From contig JAQOTE010000017.1 of assembly GCA_029945375.1 (NCBI GenBank), positions 1 to 64,000 of the forward strand: 64,000 nt of DNA, written 5' to 3'. The notes beneath the pieces are model-generated. The model did not search any database and was not told the DNA's origin. It worked only from the letters and a program-made list of their open reading frames with translations. Each line of letters starts with the position of its first letter. Position 1 is the stretch's first letter. Positions 1-11,524 of this stretch are shown here, piece after piece. Source of the stretch: Agaricus subrufescens (lineage: Eukaryota; Basidiomycota; Agaricomycetes; Agaricales; Agaricaceae). The translations under genes and the position numbers were made by a program.

Positions 1-1429
1 AAACAGGAAGGGAAACACGAAGCGGCTCAAACCCTTACTTTGAAATCGGTGTCAAGAACAATGGTTTCATTGTCTGACCTGATGAGTTCTTCTGCAGAAG
101 GTATATCGGCGGGGTCCACTACTGTCGCGCCAAGTCCACGAATAACCTGAAGAGCTTTCTCAAAGGCAACATTTACTGAAGGATCATCACCAGATATTGA
201 AGTGTTGAGGAATACATGTCGAGGGACACCAATTCGCTTTCCTTTTAGCGCGTCCTTCCTTAGCGCCCGAGTAAAATCGGGAACTGGATCGGGTTGAGCG
301 AGAGTAAAGTTGTCGTTTGGGTCTCTCCCCGCAATCACGGATAATACGATGGCTGCATCAGTGATTGACCTTGTAATAGGTCCAACAGTATCTTGATGTT
401 CTGAAATTGGTATGACTACAATTCGTATTTCAGTTCGGTTACCCCCGCAGTCATGAATGTAAAGAATCCTCACCCCCTGCTCGGGATGTCAGCCCAACGG
501 TCGGCTTGATTCCCACAGCATTATTATTACTTGAGGGACACGTTATACTTCCATCTGTCTCTGTTCCAAGTGTGACGGCAGCAAGGCCAATAGATGCACC
601 AACACCGGAACCAGATGATGACCCGCAAGGGTCAGCCTGTGGGAAGTATGCATTCGTGCACTGGAGACCGCGGCCAGACCAACCAGAAGGTAAATTACCT
701 CGGAAATGCGCCCATTCTGACAAATTCGCTTTGCCTATTTTAAGAGGATGAATTCCCAACAGGAATAATTTTAGAGGAATGAGTCACACCCACCAAGAAC
801 GATGGCACCAGCTTTCCTAAGCCGTTTGACCACCCCAGCATCATCTGGAACAATCGAACCAAGAAGACTGAAAGAACCAGCGGTCGTGTTCATGCCTATT
901 TTGTCTGAATGTCAACGGAAACTGCAATACTTTCCCAAAGCGTACCCTCGGAGGCGACAGTGGCAATGTTATCCTAAAATCATAGTCAGACAGATAATAG
1001 ACGCAGCCCCCAGGGAATGAAAGTGTTCACTTTGAGCAGGATAGGAATCCCATGTAGCGATCCTCGCTTGCCCGTTGCCTTCCGTTCACGATCCAAAGCA
1101 GCGGCTTGAGACAGAGCCGAAGGATTTAGCTCGATAACGGCACGCAAGGCTGGTCCCTTTAGGTTGACTTCATCTATACGAGCAAAATAGGCCTACAACG
1201 TTTGCTTTTGGCTCTGGAAAGAATCAGAGTGAATTTGCAGAGAACGAACCTTGACGAGGTCGACACTGGTAAATGTCCCAGCGTCTAGTCCTTCCTGAAG
1301 TTCCTCTACAGAGGCCTCGTAGAGATCGGGAAATGCACTTGTAGCATCCCGAGTGAGTGAAGGCCCAGCAAATGCACTTTCGAGAAGAAAGAATAAAATA
1401 ATACAAGCCAGATAATGAAGGCGCAGCAT
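1..1429 (-). CDS. Amidase-signature family hydrolase, secreted (C-terminus outside window)
   Basis: Amidase-signature enzymes hydrolyse C-N amide bonds with a Ser-cisSer-Lys triad. The start at 1429 gives a hydrophobic leader (LACIILFFLLESAFAG) that looks like a signal peptide, followed by a typical N-terminal helix (PDLYEASVEELQEGL). A later exon (about 1190-1030) reads HGIPILLKVN, holding the expected catalytic Lys. The exon at about 730-485 carries GSSSGSGVG and TLGTETDGSI, the Gly/Ser-rich signature with the cis-Ser and the nucleophilic Ser. The next exon contains DTVGPITRSITDAAIVLSVI. Several short introns separate these parts (for example GTGAGG...TAG near 473-430), so the gene is open although no single frame spans it. 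The left window edge removes the C-terminal part. The family call is firm; the substrate is unknown. Confidence 0.86.
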
Positions 1430-1895
1430 TGCGGGGAAAGTCGCGGGGCTCGGGTGACGCCCGCGTTTTTGCAGAACAAGCTATATAACTCATTCCAGAA
1501 GCCCTTCTTATCTCACATATGGCCACAGGTTGTACGGCAATAAAGAAGGGGACGAGCCATGCAGAAATAGGACTTTATACACACACAAGACCCGTTTAGA
1601 AGTTTAGCCCCGGCGCTGACCGGTTTGAATCATGAGGTAGAGCGAACCTTCGATACTCTCGGAAACCAAAGATGGCCGCTCGAGGAATAGAATCTTTTTT
1701 TGATAATGTACTTTCCCAGTCACTCCACCCTTCGACTTATCATGAGGTGGCAGTTGTGTCGGGCCATAGTGTACTTCTGTGCGTCGCAGCCCGAGTTTCC
1801 CGAGAGTAGCTGTAAAAGAACGCGATTCGTTCACACCGACAAACACTGGCAAATCTGCCATCTAATCTTATCTCCAGGCTCCTTGTTCGACAATA
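1430..1895. other. Intergenic region between divergent genes, with one unassigned small ORF
   Basis: This is the shared upstream region of the amidase (leftward) and the methyltransferase (rightward). A leftward open frame at 1861-1604 could encode 85 residues (starting MADLPVFVGVNESRSF) but matches no family I recognise and has no other support. Transcript data would be needed to call it a gene. Confidence 0.4.
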
Positions 1896-3302
1896 ATGTT
1901 CTTCTACCTCTCTTTTCTGCGCCCTCCTCCTATACAAGCAGCGCCTGCTGGAACGATACTTATTACTCCGCAAATTTCCAATGACTTGCGAACAGAATCG
2001 TATGAAGCTTCGCAAGACATTTTTTACTCTTGGGCACTTTGTTCACAGGGTGGTTCTGCAACATCCGTTGCTGTAACTTCAGGCTTAAAACCCACAAAAC
2101 CAACAAAACTCACAACGTATAGAAATATATCAGCGTACAAAGAGATTCCTGTCCCTGTTCCCCCGGGTGTGCGAGAGGGACAGCAATGGCAGCTTATTCT
2201 TTCGCCATCTGCGGGTACCACACCTCTGCAGCCCAATTACATCATCAACATGCATGATCCTGACATAGGAAATACAGCGCTTCCCGTCATCTCAATGCCA
2301 ATAATTTTCTCAGCTAAAGGATTGAAGGGGAGTGTGAAGAAACAAGAAAGAATCGAGCGCATTTATCTGGTCCCTAGTACCTTCGGCATGGATGAATCGA
2401 ACAACAGCGGGGCAGCCTCTACAAGAGAACTGAAAATAACAGAACAAACTTCCTTTGATCTGGACAAAGTGAGCGAACCTCACACTGTAAATGGCTTTGA
2501 AAATGATGTCCTGTACCAGAAAATCTGGGACAGCGGCATAGGCCTTAGTTCATGGCTCGTTGAACTGCAACAGCTTGATAAAGCCTCACGGAATGAGTCA
2601 CTTGACATCGTATGGCACACATTATTTTCCAAAGAATCTCGATGTATGGTCGAACTGGGTTCGTGCGACCCATGATGTTTCTAATGCGCGTTTAACGTTC
2701 TGCAGGAGCGGGGACAGGAATAGTCTCTCTGATGATCGCTTCCCTGCGCGCTCAACTAGACGCAACCGAGGATAGGAGCGATGAAATCATTGCTACGGAC
2801 CTTGGTGAGGCCGATCACTAATTGTAAGAGCTAAATACCAATCAGGAGCGTAGACAGTGCAATCCCTTTGTTGAATCACAACATTCATTCCAATCTTTCT
2901 CTATATCCTCACGATACACCTAAAGGCACAGTCTTGGACTGGGAGGACGAGGAACTTCCCTCGAGTATCAGATCTCTCGAGAAAATTGATGTCATACTGT
3001 ACGCCTTATATTTTTATCACTCAGCGCCAATCTTATCCTATCTTTGGAATGACAGAATGTCAGACGTTACATACAACACGTCTTCGTTCCCTGCGCTCTT
3101 GGAAACGATTACAAAGCTTATTGAGAGGCCAGAACCTCCAATAATTCTCTTAGGGTATAAAGAAAGAGATGAAGCAGAGCGAGGTGTATGGAACATGTTA
3201 GGAGAGAGAGGGATTTGTCTTGAAAAGATTGGACAAAGGCTAGGAGCCGCAAATCCTAGCGTAGAGATTTGGCTCGGGAGGATCACCAGGCGTTCTGCGT
3301 AA
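1896..3302 (+). CDS. METTL-type (Methyltransf_16) protein lysine methyltransferase
   Basis: Class I SAM-dependent methyltransferase of the METTL21/FAM86-like group (Methyltransf_16), whose members methylate lysines on proteins such as translation factors and chaperones. Three exons are readable: 1896 to about 2658; a middle exon after the acceptor near 2704; and a third after a TAG acceptor near 2852. Joined, they give motif I as ELGAGTGIVSL and the downstream motif as ATDLDSAIPLLNHNI, the usual family signature. Later, VILYALYFYHSAPILSYLW replaces the post-II DCIYW-type segment, and PPIILLGYKERDEAE is the conserved strand 5-6 region. The N-terminal extension (IWDSGIGLSSWLVEL before motif I) also fits the family. 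Length after joining is about 415 residues. The exact target protein cannot be inferred. Confidence 0.82.
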
Positions 3303-3748
3303 CGGGCTTTTTTATTTGACCACATGATAAACTTTCCAACTTCTTTCCCTTTCTCATATAACGTAACACGCTAGTGGTGGAAGTGGTGAGTTCATCAAAG
3401 GACGATTACTGGCAAAAATGACATGACTAGGTCGTCTGATTGATAGATAGATTGACCTGTTGAGGTTGTGTCAGGGCAATCAGATATTCATTACTTTCCT
3501 CAGGTAACTAGCCTCTCAAGCTCAGAAGAAACATTATCTCTTGCAACAGTCAGTTGTGGCATGGGTAAGCTGTCGACCGGAACTTCTCTATCCCGGTTTT
3601 CATTTATATATCTCGCAGCTTCGAGATACACCCATCACCCTCTTGCTCAGCGAACACTTCAGTCTCAGTTCCTATACGCGGTCTTTCCTACGGTTGCCAC
3701 GGCTTGCCTGACTCTAATCAACTGTCCTTTTAAGGCTCTGTTAGTGAC
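3303..3748. other. Intergenic region, nothing recognised
   Basis: AT-moderate sequence between two rightward genes. A 105-codon open frame at 3468-3785 runs into the next gene in another frame and has no recognisable motif, so it is treated as chance. Confidence 0.4.
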
Positions 3749-5253
3749 ATGTCTACGGAAGTTGGGGGCACAAGTGTTGGGTTAATGTAAGTGAATATCC
3801 TTTCTTATGTGTTCCTTCTATTTTCTATCGCAACGTCAAATAAGGGAAGATGTCCCTCGATTAGATGCTCATTTTCTTGTATCGCATCATTTACACTGCT
3901 TTACTGCTTCAACTCTATAACTTGCTTTACCGTTGACTGACTACATGATTAATCAGACAAGTGCAACAGATGCTGAATATGATGTCTTTGGGTACCTATA
4001 TTTGACCTATTGTTCCGTCTTTCCGTCACATCTAATTCTTGATTTACTATATTAGCCCTTCTTATATATGACTATTTCCTAACGCTGAACGCTGAAGTAG
4101 AGAGGTTTTGGAGAAGAAAAGCCTATCAACGACCAGCTTTAGGCACACTTCTTTTCTTCGCAAACAGGTATCTAGCGCTCTTGGTGTATGTTCCAATCTC
4201 TCTATTCAGGATCGCAGACGTGGCTCCGAAGGTTAGTCTCACTGCCATTCTGAAGCCAACGCACCTTTGAACGAGCGGATTTATTTCAGAGGTTGGTACA
4301 CTAATATTCTTCTGGGAGCACTTACGTATGCTTCATTGCTTAGTTGCAGGTATTTGCATCTCTGCACTGTATCTTGGCAGATTGTACTGCAAATCATTAT
4401 TGCCTGTATGTCACTCCTAACTTCTGAAGTGAGAGAAAACCAATACAATGCGTGTAGGCATGATGTTGATGCGCATTTGCGCATTGTACGAATGCCGAGC
4501 AGGCATCCTGACGTTCTCCGCTATCATTGCCATATATACCATCGTCATCGTCACTGTAGGTTGCCAAGAAAACTTCATAACATCACTTTCAAAATTATTG
4601 ACATGACTTCAAAAGGTGTTGATGACTAAATATTCAAGCCACGACAGGCCTATAATTGCAGCTGGTTGTCATTTCACTTTAGCTATCGGCGGGTATGTCA
4701 CAGTTCGCTATGTTTTATTCTTTTCTAATGTGATTGGCAGGACTTATTGTATGTTGATCTTACAGATTGTTATGGACAAGAAGTTGAATACATCCATTGA
4801 TAGACTTGGCAGCTGCATGGGCTGCACAGTTTGTTTTTGATGTTGTCATTTTCGCCATGCTTCTTTACAGAACGTTTCCAAGTGGGAACAACATCGGAAT
4901 CTTGAAAATGATAATGCGAGACGGTAAGTACTGCTGATAAGTTCTCCATTTGACTACATATGTAATTCTTGCAGGTACCATGTATTTCGGGTAATCTTCC
5001 CATTTACCACATACCAACCCTTTGACACCCCTTTCAATCTAGTGTAGTGAGTACACTCAATCTTGCAAATGTTCTCATTTTCGTCGTAGGTAAATATTAA
5101 TAATGAAGCCTCTTGATTTACTCAACCGAAAAAATCACAGCTCGCACCCGTAGGTTCCTCTTAACCAGAAAAATAAATAACTTAAGCCTCATTTTTGCTG
5201 GATTCTTTCAGTCATTAAGCAAAGCGTCCATGACCGATCCCATGTGCATGTAG
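3749..5253 (+). CDS. DUF6533-type multi-spanning membrane protein, probably C-terminally short
   Basis: Fungal seven-helix membrane proteins with an N-terminal DUF6533 domain form large families in agaricomycetes; their function is not established. The ATG at 3749 starts MSTEVGGTSVGL, and after a short intron (GTAAGT at 3787) the next exon reads QVQQMLNMMSLG. Then comes the family hallmark LLIYDYFLTLNAEVERFW, followed by GTLLFFANRYLALLVYVPISL. Later exons give MRICALYECRAGILTFSAIIAIYTIVIV (about 4466-4560, helix 3 or 4) and AAAWAAQFVFDVVIFAMLLYRTF, ending KMIMRDG before a GTAAGT donor at about 4923. The final readable exons are STLNLANVLIFVV and a short tail ending at the TAG at 5251-5253. 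Typical members continue into a soluble tail, so this copy may be truncated. Internal exon borders are approximate. Confidence 0.72.
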
Positions 5254-6621
5254 GTTGAAACAATTGTTATGGTTTCAAGTGGCTGATCTTTCCAACCCCC
5301 AACGTCCTGGAATAGCGTGTCGTCTGTTTTGATGACTCGCCTGGCGTTGAATCTCCGTGACCCCGAATTAAATGGCAGTTCGGAGAGATTTAACCTGACT
5401 CCACTTATATTCAACGAGTACGTAGGATCTGGGACAACAAAATAGCGTGATCAGGCAGTAATTTGATTACTTCCGGGTCAAAGATCAATTTCAGTGAACA
5501 ATCATAGTGGTTTATTACGACCGAGCATGCGCTTACAGGGGACCTGCATACACTGTTCTATTAGAAAATCAGGTCTCTTGACTTATTTTTATGATCTACA
5601 TGACGGTTTTGATTGGGCTAGATTGTTCTATACCTGCCCTCACCAAAACCGATGTCTCATACCCACGACCTTCCTTACAGTACATACAGATCAATTCAAT
5701 GAAGTGCATTCGAATAGTTTCTTGACTCTATTGGCGGTGTTTTGATATTACTATTCTTCGCCAAATCGAAATTCTTGCTGTCATTCAATACACCTTTACA
5801 ACGTCCATGACAGAGCGTAAGGGCGGAGAAGAAGCAGGGGTATTGATTGACCCTGAAGCGAATGTACCAAAACACAACTTCGGAGCGTGTTCATCAGCTT
5901 CAGTTCAGAACTTAGTCATTTGATAAGTTCTGGTGTGATTAATTGCATTTTATTCATAAATATAGCTGAGAACTATGTTCCTGGCATCCTTACTTTGAAA
6001 GTGGAGCGCGCTGAAGACTCACAAGATAAGACCGGTGAAAATAAAACCCTTGCAGAGGTTGGGAGCGCTGGGATCTGCAACAAGAGGAAGCTTCCGAAGA
6101 TAGGCAATATTCAAACCAGACGGGGTATTTGATCAATCACTGATATGTTAGATGACACAGGAGCGTTTTGGTGATATGATGGGTACCTTTCTAATATATC
6201 AGCTTTCGTTGTGCAAAAGGGTTGTCCATACAGTGCAAAACTTCCGCACCGTATACAAACCTATAATACTGTTCTTTGTGAACTTGAACAGTATATATGT
6301 TGCATTGACGAGTTCTTGTTTAGATACGAGGGTACCACATCTCAGCTGAAGAAGTTCCAATCTTACATTTCCCGCCTTTAGTTTTACGGGTCAATCGGCC
6401 GGTGTTTCTCGAATTTTGTATTACCTTATGATCCTGGCTTTGGCACCGAGCGACTCGCGGCTCTAGCATCATCTTTTTAGTGCCACTGCGGGAACTCTGC
6501 TTGGACGTGAAGTTCCCAAAAGTTCCGTGTTCGGCTTTTCCTTCTGTAACAAATGACGATAATTGGTACACGCGCGATACAATTTGAAGTCAGTAAGTAC
6601 GTGTATTATTAGTGGCCGAAA
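5254..6621. other. Intergenic region, no confident gene
   Basis: About 1.37 kb with several 60-83 codon frames (for example 5494-5745, 5887-6132 and 6152-6349). None shows a domain, a coherent splice chain or a clear start context. It may include a decayed tail of the upstream DUF6533 gene, but I cannot show this. Confidence 0.35.
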
Positions 6622-8183
6622 TTAAGACGTTTCGTCGTCGTCGTCATCATCATCGTCTAGGGGAATAAATCTTCTCCTATCCCGCTGTTTTAAAGTTAGT
6701 ATATGCATTATATGAGTAGAACAATGACTGACAGGACGAGAACTCCGATGGTTCTGCTTGGATCCTCGAGGTCCCATACCCATCTTCACCAGTGTCAGGC
6801 CGGATCTATCAAGCTGAAGTGACGGAATATTGCTTGATGTCTCTGGCAAAATCGTTTGTGCCTTGGACGGAGTTTGGTTGGACGTTATTAAATGCCAGGA
6901 GGTGGGTGGGGGCATAACACTGGTAGTGTTATTTGATGTGGAGGGTCCCTGGATCTTGGTTGTAGCACGTGGAGGTGGCATTGTAGTGGGACAGGGAGGA
7001 GTATGGTTATTGGATAGCGGCGTTTTAGAACTGTACCAGAAATTAGTGGAACCACGTCGACTCCCGGAAGGGGTGTTTACAGTAGAGGACATAGAGACTT
7101 GGGGGGTTGAAACGTGACCAGAAGGGGCTTGGAGGTGTGAAGGCCGTTTGATACTGTCGGTACAGATTAAGTAGGTGGAGGAATCCTGCGTCTTTCGTAC
7201 TACATCGGACTGTGTAGTGGTAGATGCGGAGCGCTGAATGTTGACTGGAGCACGGTCGATCTTCGGAGAGTCCAATTTGCCTGGTATAGCTAGACGTGTA
7301 GAGAGGGGTGTATTACCTTTGCTTTCGTGGGTTGCAGAAAATTGCGAAGTGAATGAGTCCGTGCGTGCTTTCTTTTTATGAATCGGTGAGCTGGTGGCAG
7401 ATTGGACAGAGAGTCGCCTTTTATGAGCATCCTGTGATTTAGCCCGCTGCATAGTCAGAAAATTGGCCATATCGTGTCCAAAAGCCGCCAAAGTAGAGGT
7501 CGAATCAGCTTTAATTTCTTGGATGTGGCCTTTGATCTTTTCTATTTGTGGAAAAATAGACTGAACTAGTGTGAGGAGAGGCAGGACAGCAGAAAGTAAG
7601 GCATTTTGTTGATCCTGTATGCTCTTCAAGGTTTGTGAGTGAGTTTCGAGGGCTTGGCAGTGTGTCTGATTGAACTGGCAGCAGCATAAGCGACAGTTGT
7701 TTTCGTAGATAGGGGAATACCATCTGAAGGGCATCGAGACGTTGGTTAAGACCCTCAACACGAAGTTCTAGCTTTTCTTGAAATGCGAGAAATTCGGGTT
7801 GCTGGGCGGGTCTACCAGTACCTCGGAGAATCTCTGTCTGGCATCTATTGACTATCCGGTACGGGTCAGCGGCGCGCAAGGCGAGCATATAAGCTATCAG
7901 AAGCCAGACCCAGGTCAATCATGTCGCTCGTCTGGGTTTCCCGGTCCTTTTCAAAGAGCATTCCGACTGTTTTCAACTGATGGCTTGCGTCGTGCATTTC
8001 CTTGATCATGGCGTCTGCCCTGGACGAGAACTGTTCAAGGCGGGCTTGGGTATCGTAGAGAAGAATGCGAGCCGAGGTGGCATTTCTGTCGACGGGGCCA
8101 GAGGGTACGGCGGGCAGCTCGACGCTGTTTTTGCGGAGGACATGGGCCCAGAGCGCCTCCATCGGGCTTTGGTGGGAGGCCAT
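6622..8183 (-). CDS. Hypothetical coiled-coil protein with a disordered Ser/Thr/Pro-rich tail
   Basis: Unrecognised family. The start is the ATG at 8183 (MASHQSPMEALWAH); the open frame extends upstream only through a GTG. Two introns join the frames. One is GTCTGG...CGGATAG (about 7919-7862) with a CTGAC branch-like site, giving MIDLG-VNRCQTEIL. The second is GTATTC...GCCAG (about 7728-7676), giving LDALQM-FNQTHCQALETHSQT. The N-terminal half is rich in heptads (EKLELRVEGLNQRLDALQ; TLKSIQDQQNALLSAVLPLLTLV), consistent with a coiled coil. The rest is low-complexity, with a basic patch (HKKKARTDSF) that could be a nuclear signal and an acidic Asp run at the very C-terminus. It shares a promoter with BRN1. 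The coiled-coil and nuclear statements are inference. Confidence 0.68.
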
Positions 8184-8271
8184 GATCACGCAGACGCGTG
8201 ACGGTCACGAAGAACGCGTCGCGCATTTGGATCACGTGCACAGCCTCCTTTCTCTCTCGTAGATACCAGAA
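8184..8271. promoter_or_regulatory. Compact bidirectional promoter with two MCB boxes and an E-box
   Basis: Only 88 bp separate the two start codons. The interval contains ACGCGT at 8194-8199 and 8214-8219 (MluI cell-cycle box, bound by MBF in yeasts) and CACGTG at 8233-8238. A cell-cycle element in front of a condensin gene is biologically sensible, but binding here is inference. Confidence 0.6.
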
Positions 8272-11130
8272 ATGCCTGCCGCGCGTCGAGTCCGCGTCCA
8301 GGACGGCTCCGACACCGATGGAGACGACCACGACAACCACGAAACCCCCAGACCCCAGCGAGCAAACCTCAAGAAACGCCTCAGCGAGGTCCATCCTGCC
8401 GACGATGGCAGTTTCTCCAGTTCGGACCCCTCCCGCATCCCTCTTAAATCTGTTAGTCTCAACGACGACGCGGCGGAGAAGCGCCGCAGGCGCAAGAGCA
8501 CCAAACTGACGGTCATTGATGACCTCGCCATGGGTGGGCCTACTGCAGATGGAGCTGGCGACCAGGAGCATGCTGAATCCTCAAGGTCAAGCAGACAGAA
8601 ACAGCAGATAAACACCGTCGAGCCGCCAGCGGAAATGAATGTTCCGCCTGATGTCATGAGCTCTAATTTCGAAGAGTGGATGAAGATGGCCACTGATAAC
8701 GTATGGTTTTCCTCATACTTGTCCGCGGCTGCTTCTCTAAGATGTCCCTCCTGTACAGAAAATCAATGCCACTAATTCGTGGAACTTTGCCCTCATCGAC
8801 TATTTTCATGACATGTCGCTTTTGCGAAACACCAGTGACAATTCTATCAACTTTCAGCGTGCCTCATGCACCCTCGACGGATGTGTAAAAATCTGGACAA
8901 GTCGTGTCGATAGTGTGGGTACCGAAACAGGAAAACTTCTGGGAAGTCTGGCCAACCAAGGTCGCGACGACGACGACGACGAGAACTCTGACAATCCAGA
9001 CGCAGATCCAACACAAGCCAAGAAGAAGAGGGCTCACAGACCAGCTGCAACCCTCGCCAAAGACCCTGCTCAACTCAGAAGCAAGAAACTCGATCTCGAA
9101 TTCCATGTCGATCCTTTGTTCAAGAAAACATGCGCAGATTTTGACGAAGGGGGTGCTTCTGGCTTGCTCATGAACCACCTCAGTCTCGGCTCAGGCGATG
9201 ATGCCCTCAGAATTATTTTTGATGCCGGAGACTCAAAGCGCAAGATGGAGGACGATGAGGAAAAGACCGAGGAACCGTACGCGGAAGTCAGTATCAACTC
9301 CTTGCGTAAGTCTTCCTATTCTCTGCTAGCTACTTTGCTTGACCATTCAATTACAGTCCAGTTCCTACCAGAGTTATCGACATTCGAAAGCAAAGAGATA
9401 GCACCCTCACTCACAGGGTTCGAATTTGCTGGAAACTCGTTTTCTTTCCTCAATGCCCCCTTCCTCGCTACCGTCGGGGAGGATAACGATGATGACGACG
9501 ACGATGATGATTCCGGCCCTCCTCTTCAAGATATGGACGGTATCAACTTTGGGGACAATGCCGCGCCAGTAGAAGACTTCTTCAGTGGTCCTGATGCCGT
9601 CAATGACGACTTTGGGGGTGGTATGGGAGGTGATGATTATTCAGGAAACAGTGATCCTCCTGGCCCTATTGGAGAAGGAGAGGGCGATGGTTCGGCTAGT
9701 GGCCCATTTGTTCCCTTCGATCCGCGTAAAGCCCCGAACCAACGGGACCTGGTCATGGCCATGGCCGATGCTAATGAAAACGGAGCACTTGACTATTTCG
9801 ATAAAAATTTCATGAAGAATTGGGCTGGGCCTGAGCATTGGAAGGTTCGAACAGCCATTAAGAAACGTTTGTGCTCTTTCTTTTCAACTGGCTTTCGTTG
9901 CTGATTCGCTCTGCATAGCCGAAGGTGATAACAATGCCGCAAAGTCGAAAAAGAAAGAGAAGAAAGAGGCCTTTACGATCGACTTCTTTAAGCCGCTCGA
10001 CAAAGACCTTAAGCAGCTGAATAAAGAGCTCTTTGCGCCCGTCGGCAAGAACCAAAGTATCAATTTACCAGGTACTGGTGGCGCAGTGAAGAAGGGTGCG
10101 AAAAAGGCAGTGGAGAAAAAGAGTGATCATCGTCTACCTGATGATATGCACTTCTCCAGCAGGCAGCTTGTAAGGCTCTTCTTGAAACCTAAATTCGAGG
10201 TTTGTGTTTTGTTGTGTTTCATTCGTGTTCCCACTTAAATTGCTGCGCAGCTTCGAATGCGGGGAAGGAGGGTCAAAATCAATGAGGATGGTGATGGTGA
10301 AGTTGATGTCAATTTCTGGGCTCAGGCTGCCGCGGATCAAGCCAATGGCCGGAGAGAGGACGATGATGGGGATGAAGGTCTTTATCATATCTCATTCCTC
10401 CATTTGCTATCTAAGGCTCACACTTTCAATTAGATGGGAGTGGCAACATCCCCTTCAATACCCAGTTCTTCCAAGATGACTATGACGATGGAGGAGGTTT
10501 CGGGCCTGGTTTCGACGATGACGGTGATGGCCCACGCCATGGAGTAGACGAAGATGAAGATTTGCTCACCTTGAGTCCAAAGAAGCGCGTCCGTCCAGAG
10601 ATTTTCAATTACGCGAAAAAGGCAAAGAGGGTCGATGTGAGGAAGTTGAAAGATAATATCTGGAAAGGCTTAGACATTGTTGTGCCACATAAGAAAGAAA
10701 CTGCCGCCGAAGAAAGTGATGAAGACGACATGGTATTTCTAACTCATTTCTTCACACTTCAAACGGGGACTAATACCGTAAAAAGGATGTGGATTCAAAT
10801 ACACCACTTACAGATCCATCGGAAGCGCGTCAATTCAGTCAAGTAATCACTGGACTCCAAAAGACGTATCCGAAAGACAAAATGGAGGAGATCAGCACCA
10901 GTTTTTGTTTTATTTGTTTGTTGCATCTGGCCAACGAGCAAGGATTGAAACTAGAGTCATCGGTGAAAGAGGAGGATGGCACAACGATAGATGCGGAAGA
11001 TGTCATGAAAGAAAGAGTTGGGGACATTTGGGATATCAAAGTAGGTTGTTCCTTTGAGTCTTTAGCTCAAACCGTGATTAACGTTCTTGCACAGATCTTC
11101 CGAGATCCTACAGCGACACCGTCAGCTTGA
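8272..11130 (+). CDS. BRN1: Condensin complex subunit 2 (kleisin, Barren/CAP-H)
   Basis: Brn1 is the kleisin subunit of condensin, bridging the Smc2/Smc4 heads during mitotic chromosome compaction. The start at 8272 gives a disordered basic N-terminus with RRRRKSTKLTVIDD. After an intron near 8701-8755 comes INATNSWNFALIDYFHDMSLL and then FQRASCTLDGCVKIWTSRVDSV, the conserved N-terminal Barren block. FHVDPLFKKTCADFDEGGASGLLMNHL follows. Further exons contain NWAGPEHWK and, after more introns, FTIDFFKPLDKDL, the middle Barren blocks. YAKKAKRVDVRKLKDNIW (about 10605-10660) is the C-terminal block close to the winged helix that contacts Smc4. Acidic Asp/Glu runs at 8965-8990 and 9490-9510 are usual. 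The stop is at 11128-11130. At least six short introns are needed. The final codons and 3' flank are duplicated at 13922. Confidence 0.9.
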
Positions 11131-11360
11131 TAATGACTTTTTTTTTTTTTTACGTTTATTCTGGTTTTCTGGCTATTATTCCATTTTACTCGTCTATGGT
11201 CAGGTCGATGCGTATAATTCCCCCCCGGCTCTTGATACATGAAAATTTTCTTATGCCTTTCCTCACCCCGCGATTCTCGTATTTAAGAAATCATTTTGTA
11301 CAATATCCGCTCTTAAGGTATCACGCTCTCCGTCCGGCTAGTGTACAACTTATTTATATG
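11117..11360. repeat. Direct repeat 1, copy a (BRN1 last codons and 3' flank)
   Basis: About 244 bp beginning within the last codons of BRN1 is repeated at 13922-14164 in the same orientation with modest divergence (shared blocks CCGTCAGCTTGATAA, TTCCATTTTACTCG, AATATCCGCTCTTAAGGTAT). The two copies bracket a 2.5-kb duplicated segment. Confidence 0.85.
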
Positions 11361-11524
11361 TATCACCTCCTACCATAAGGATTATTGATAAGGAATTTGA
11401 GAGCAAGTCGAGTAGAAGATAATGAAACGGAAAGATTTGGAGTAATAGAAAGAGAGACGGAGAGAAAAAGGAGTTGAAGAGGAAAAGGAGAAAGAGGAGT
11501 GAGGAGTGAGGAGTGAGGAGTGAC
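11361..11524. repeat. Purine-rich stretch with a heptamer tandem array
   Basis: G/A-rich sequence ending in four copies of GAGGAGT at 11494-11521, at the left edge of the duplicated segment. Such tracts are slippage-prone. No coding signal is seen. Confidence 0.7.

Noticed and set aside
1604..1861. Leftward 85-codon frame with some likeness to a mitochondrial L30-type ribosomal protein
   Set aside because: The resemblance is too weak: no conserved block aligns beyond a few residues.
11494..11521. GAGGAGT tandem array as a CRISPR-like or telomere-like repeat
   Set aside because: Four adjacent heptamers without spacers in a eukaryotic purine-rich tract: a simple microsatellite.
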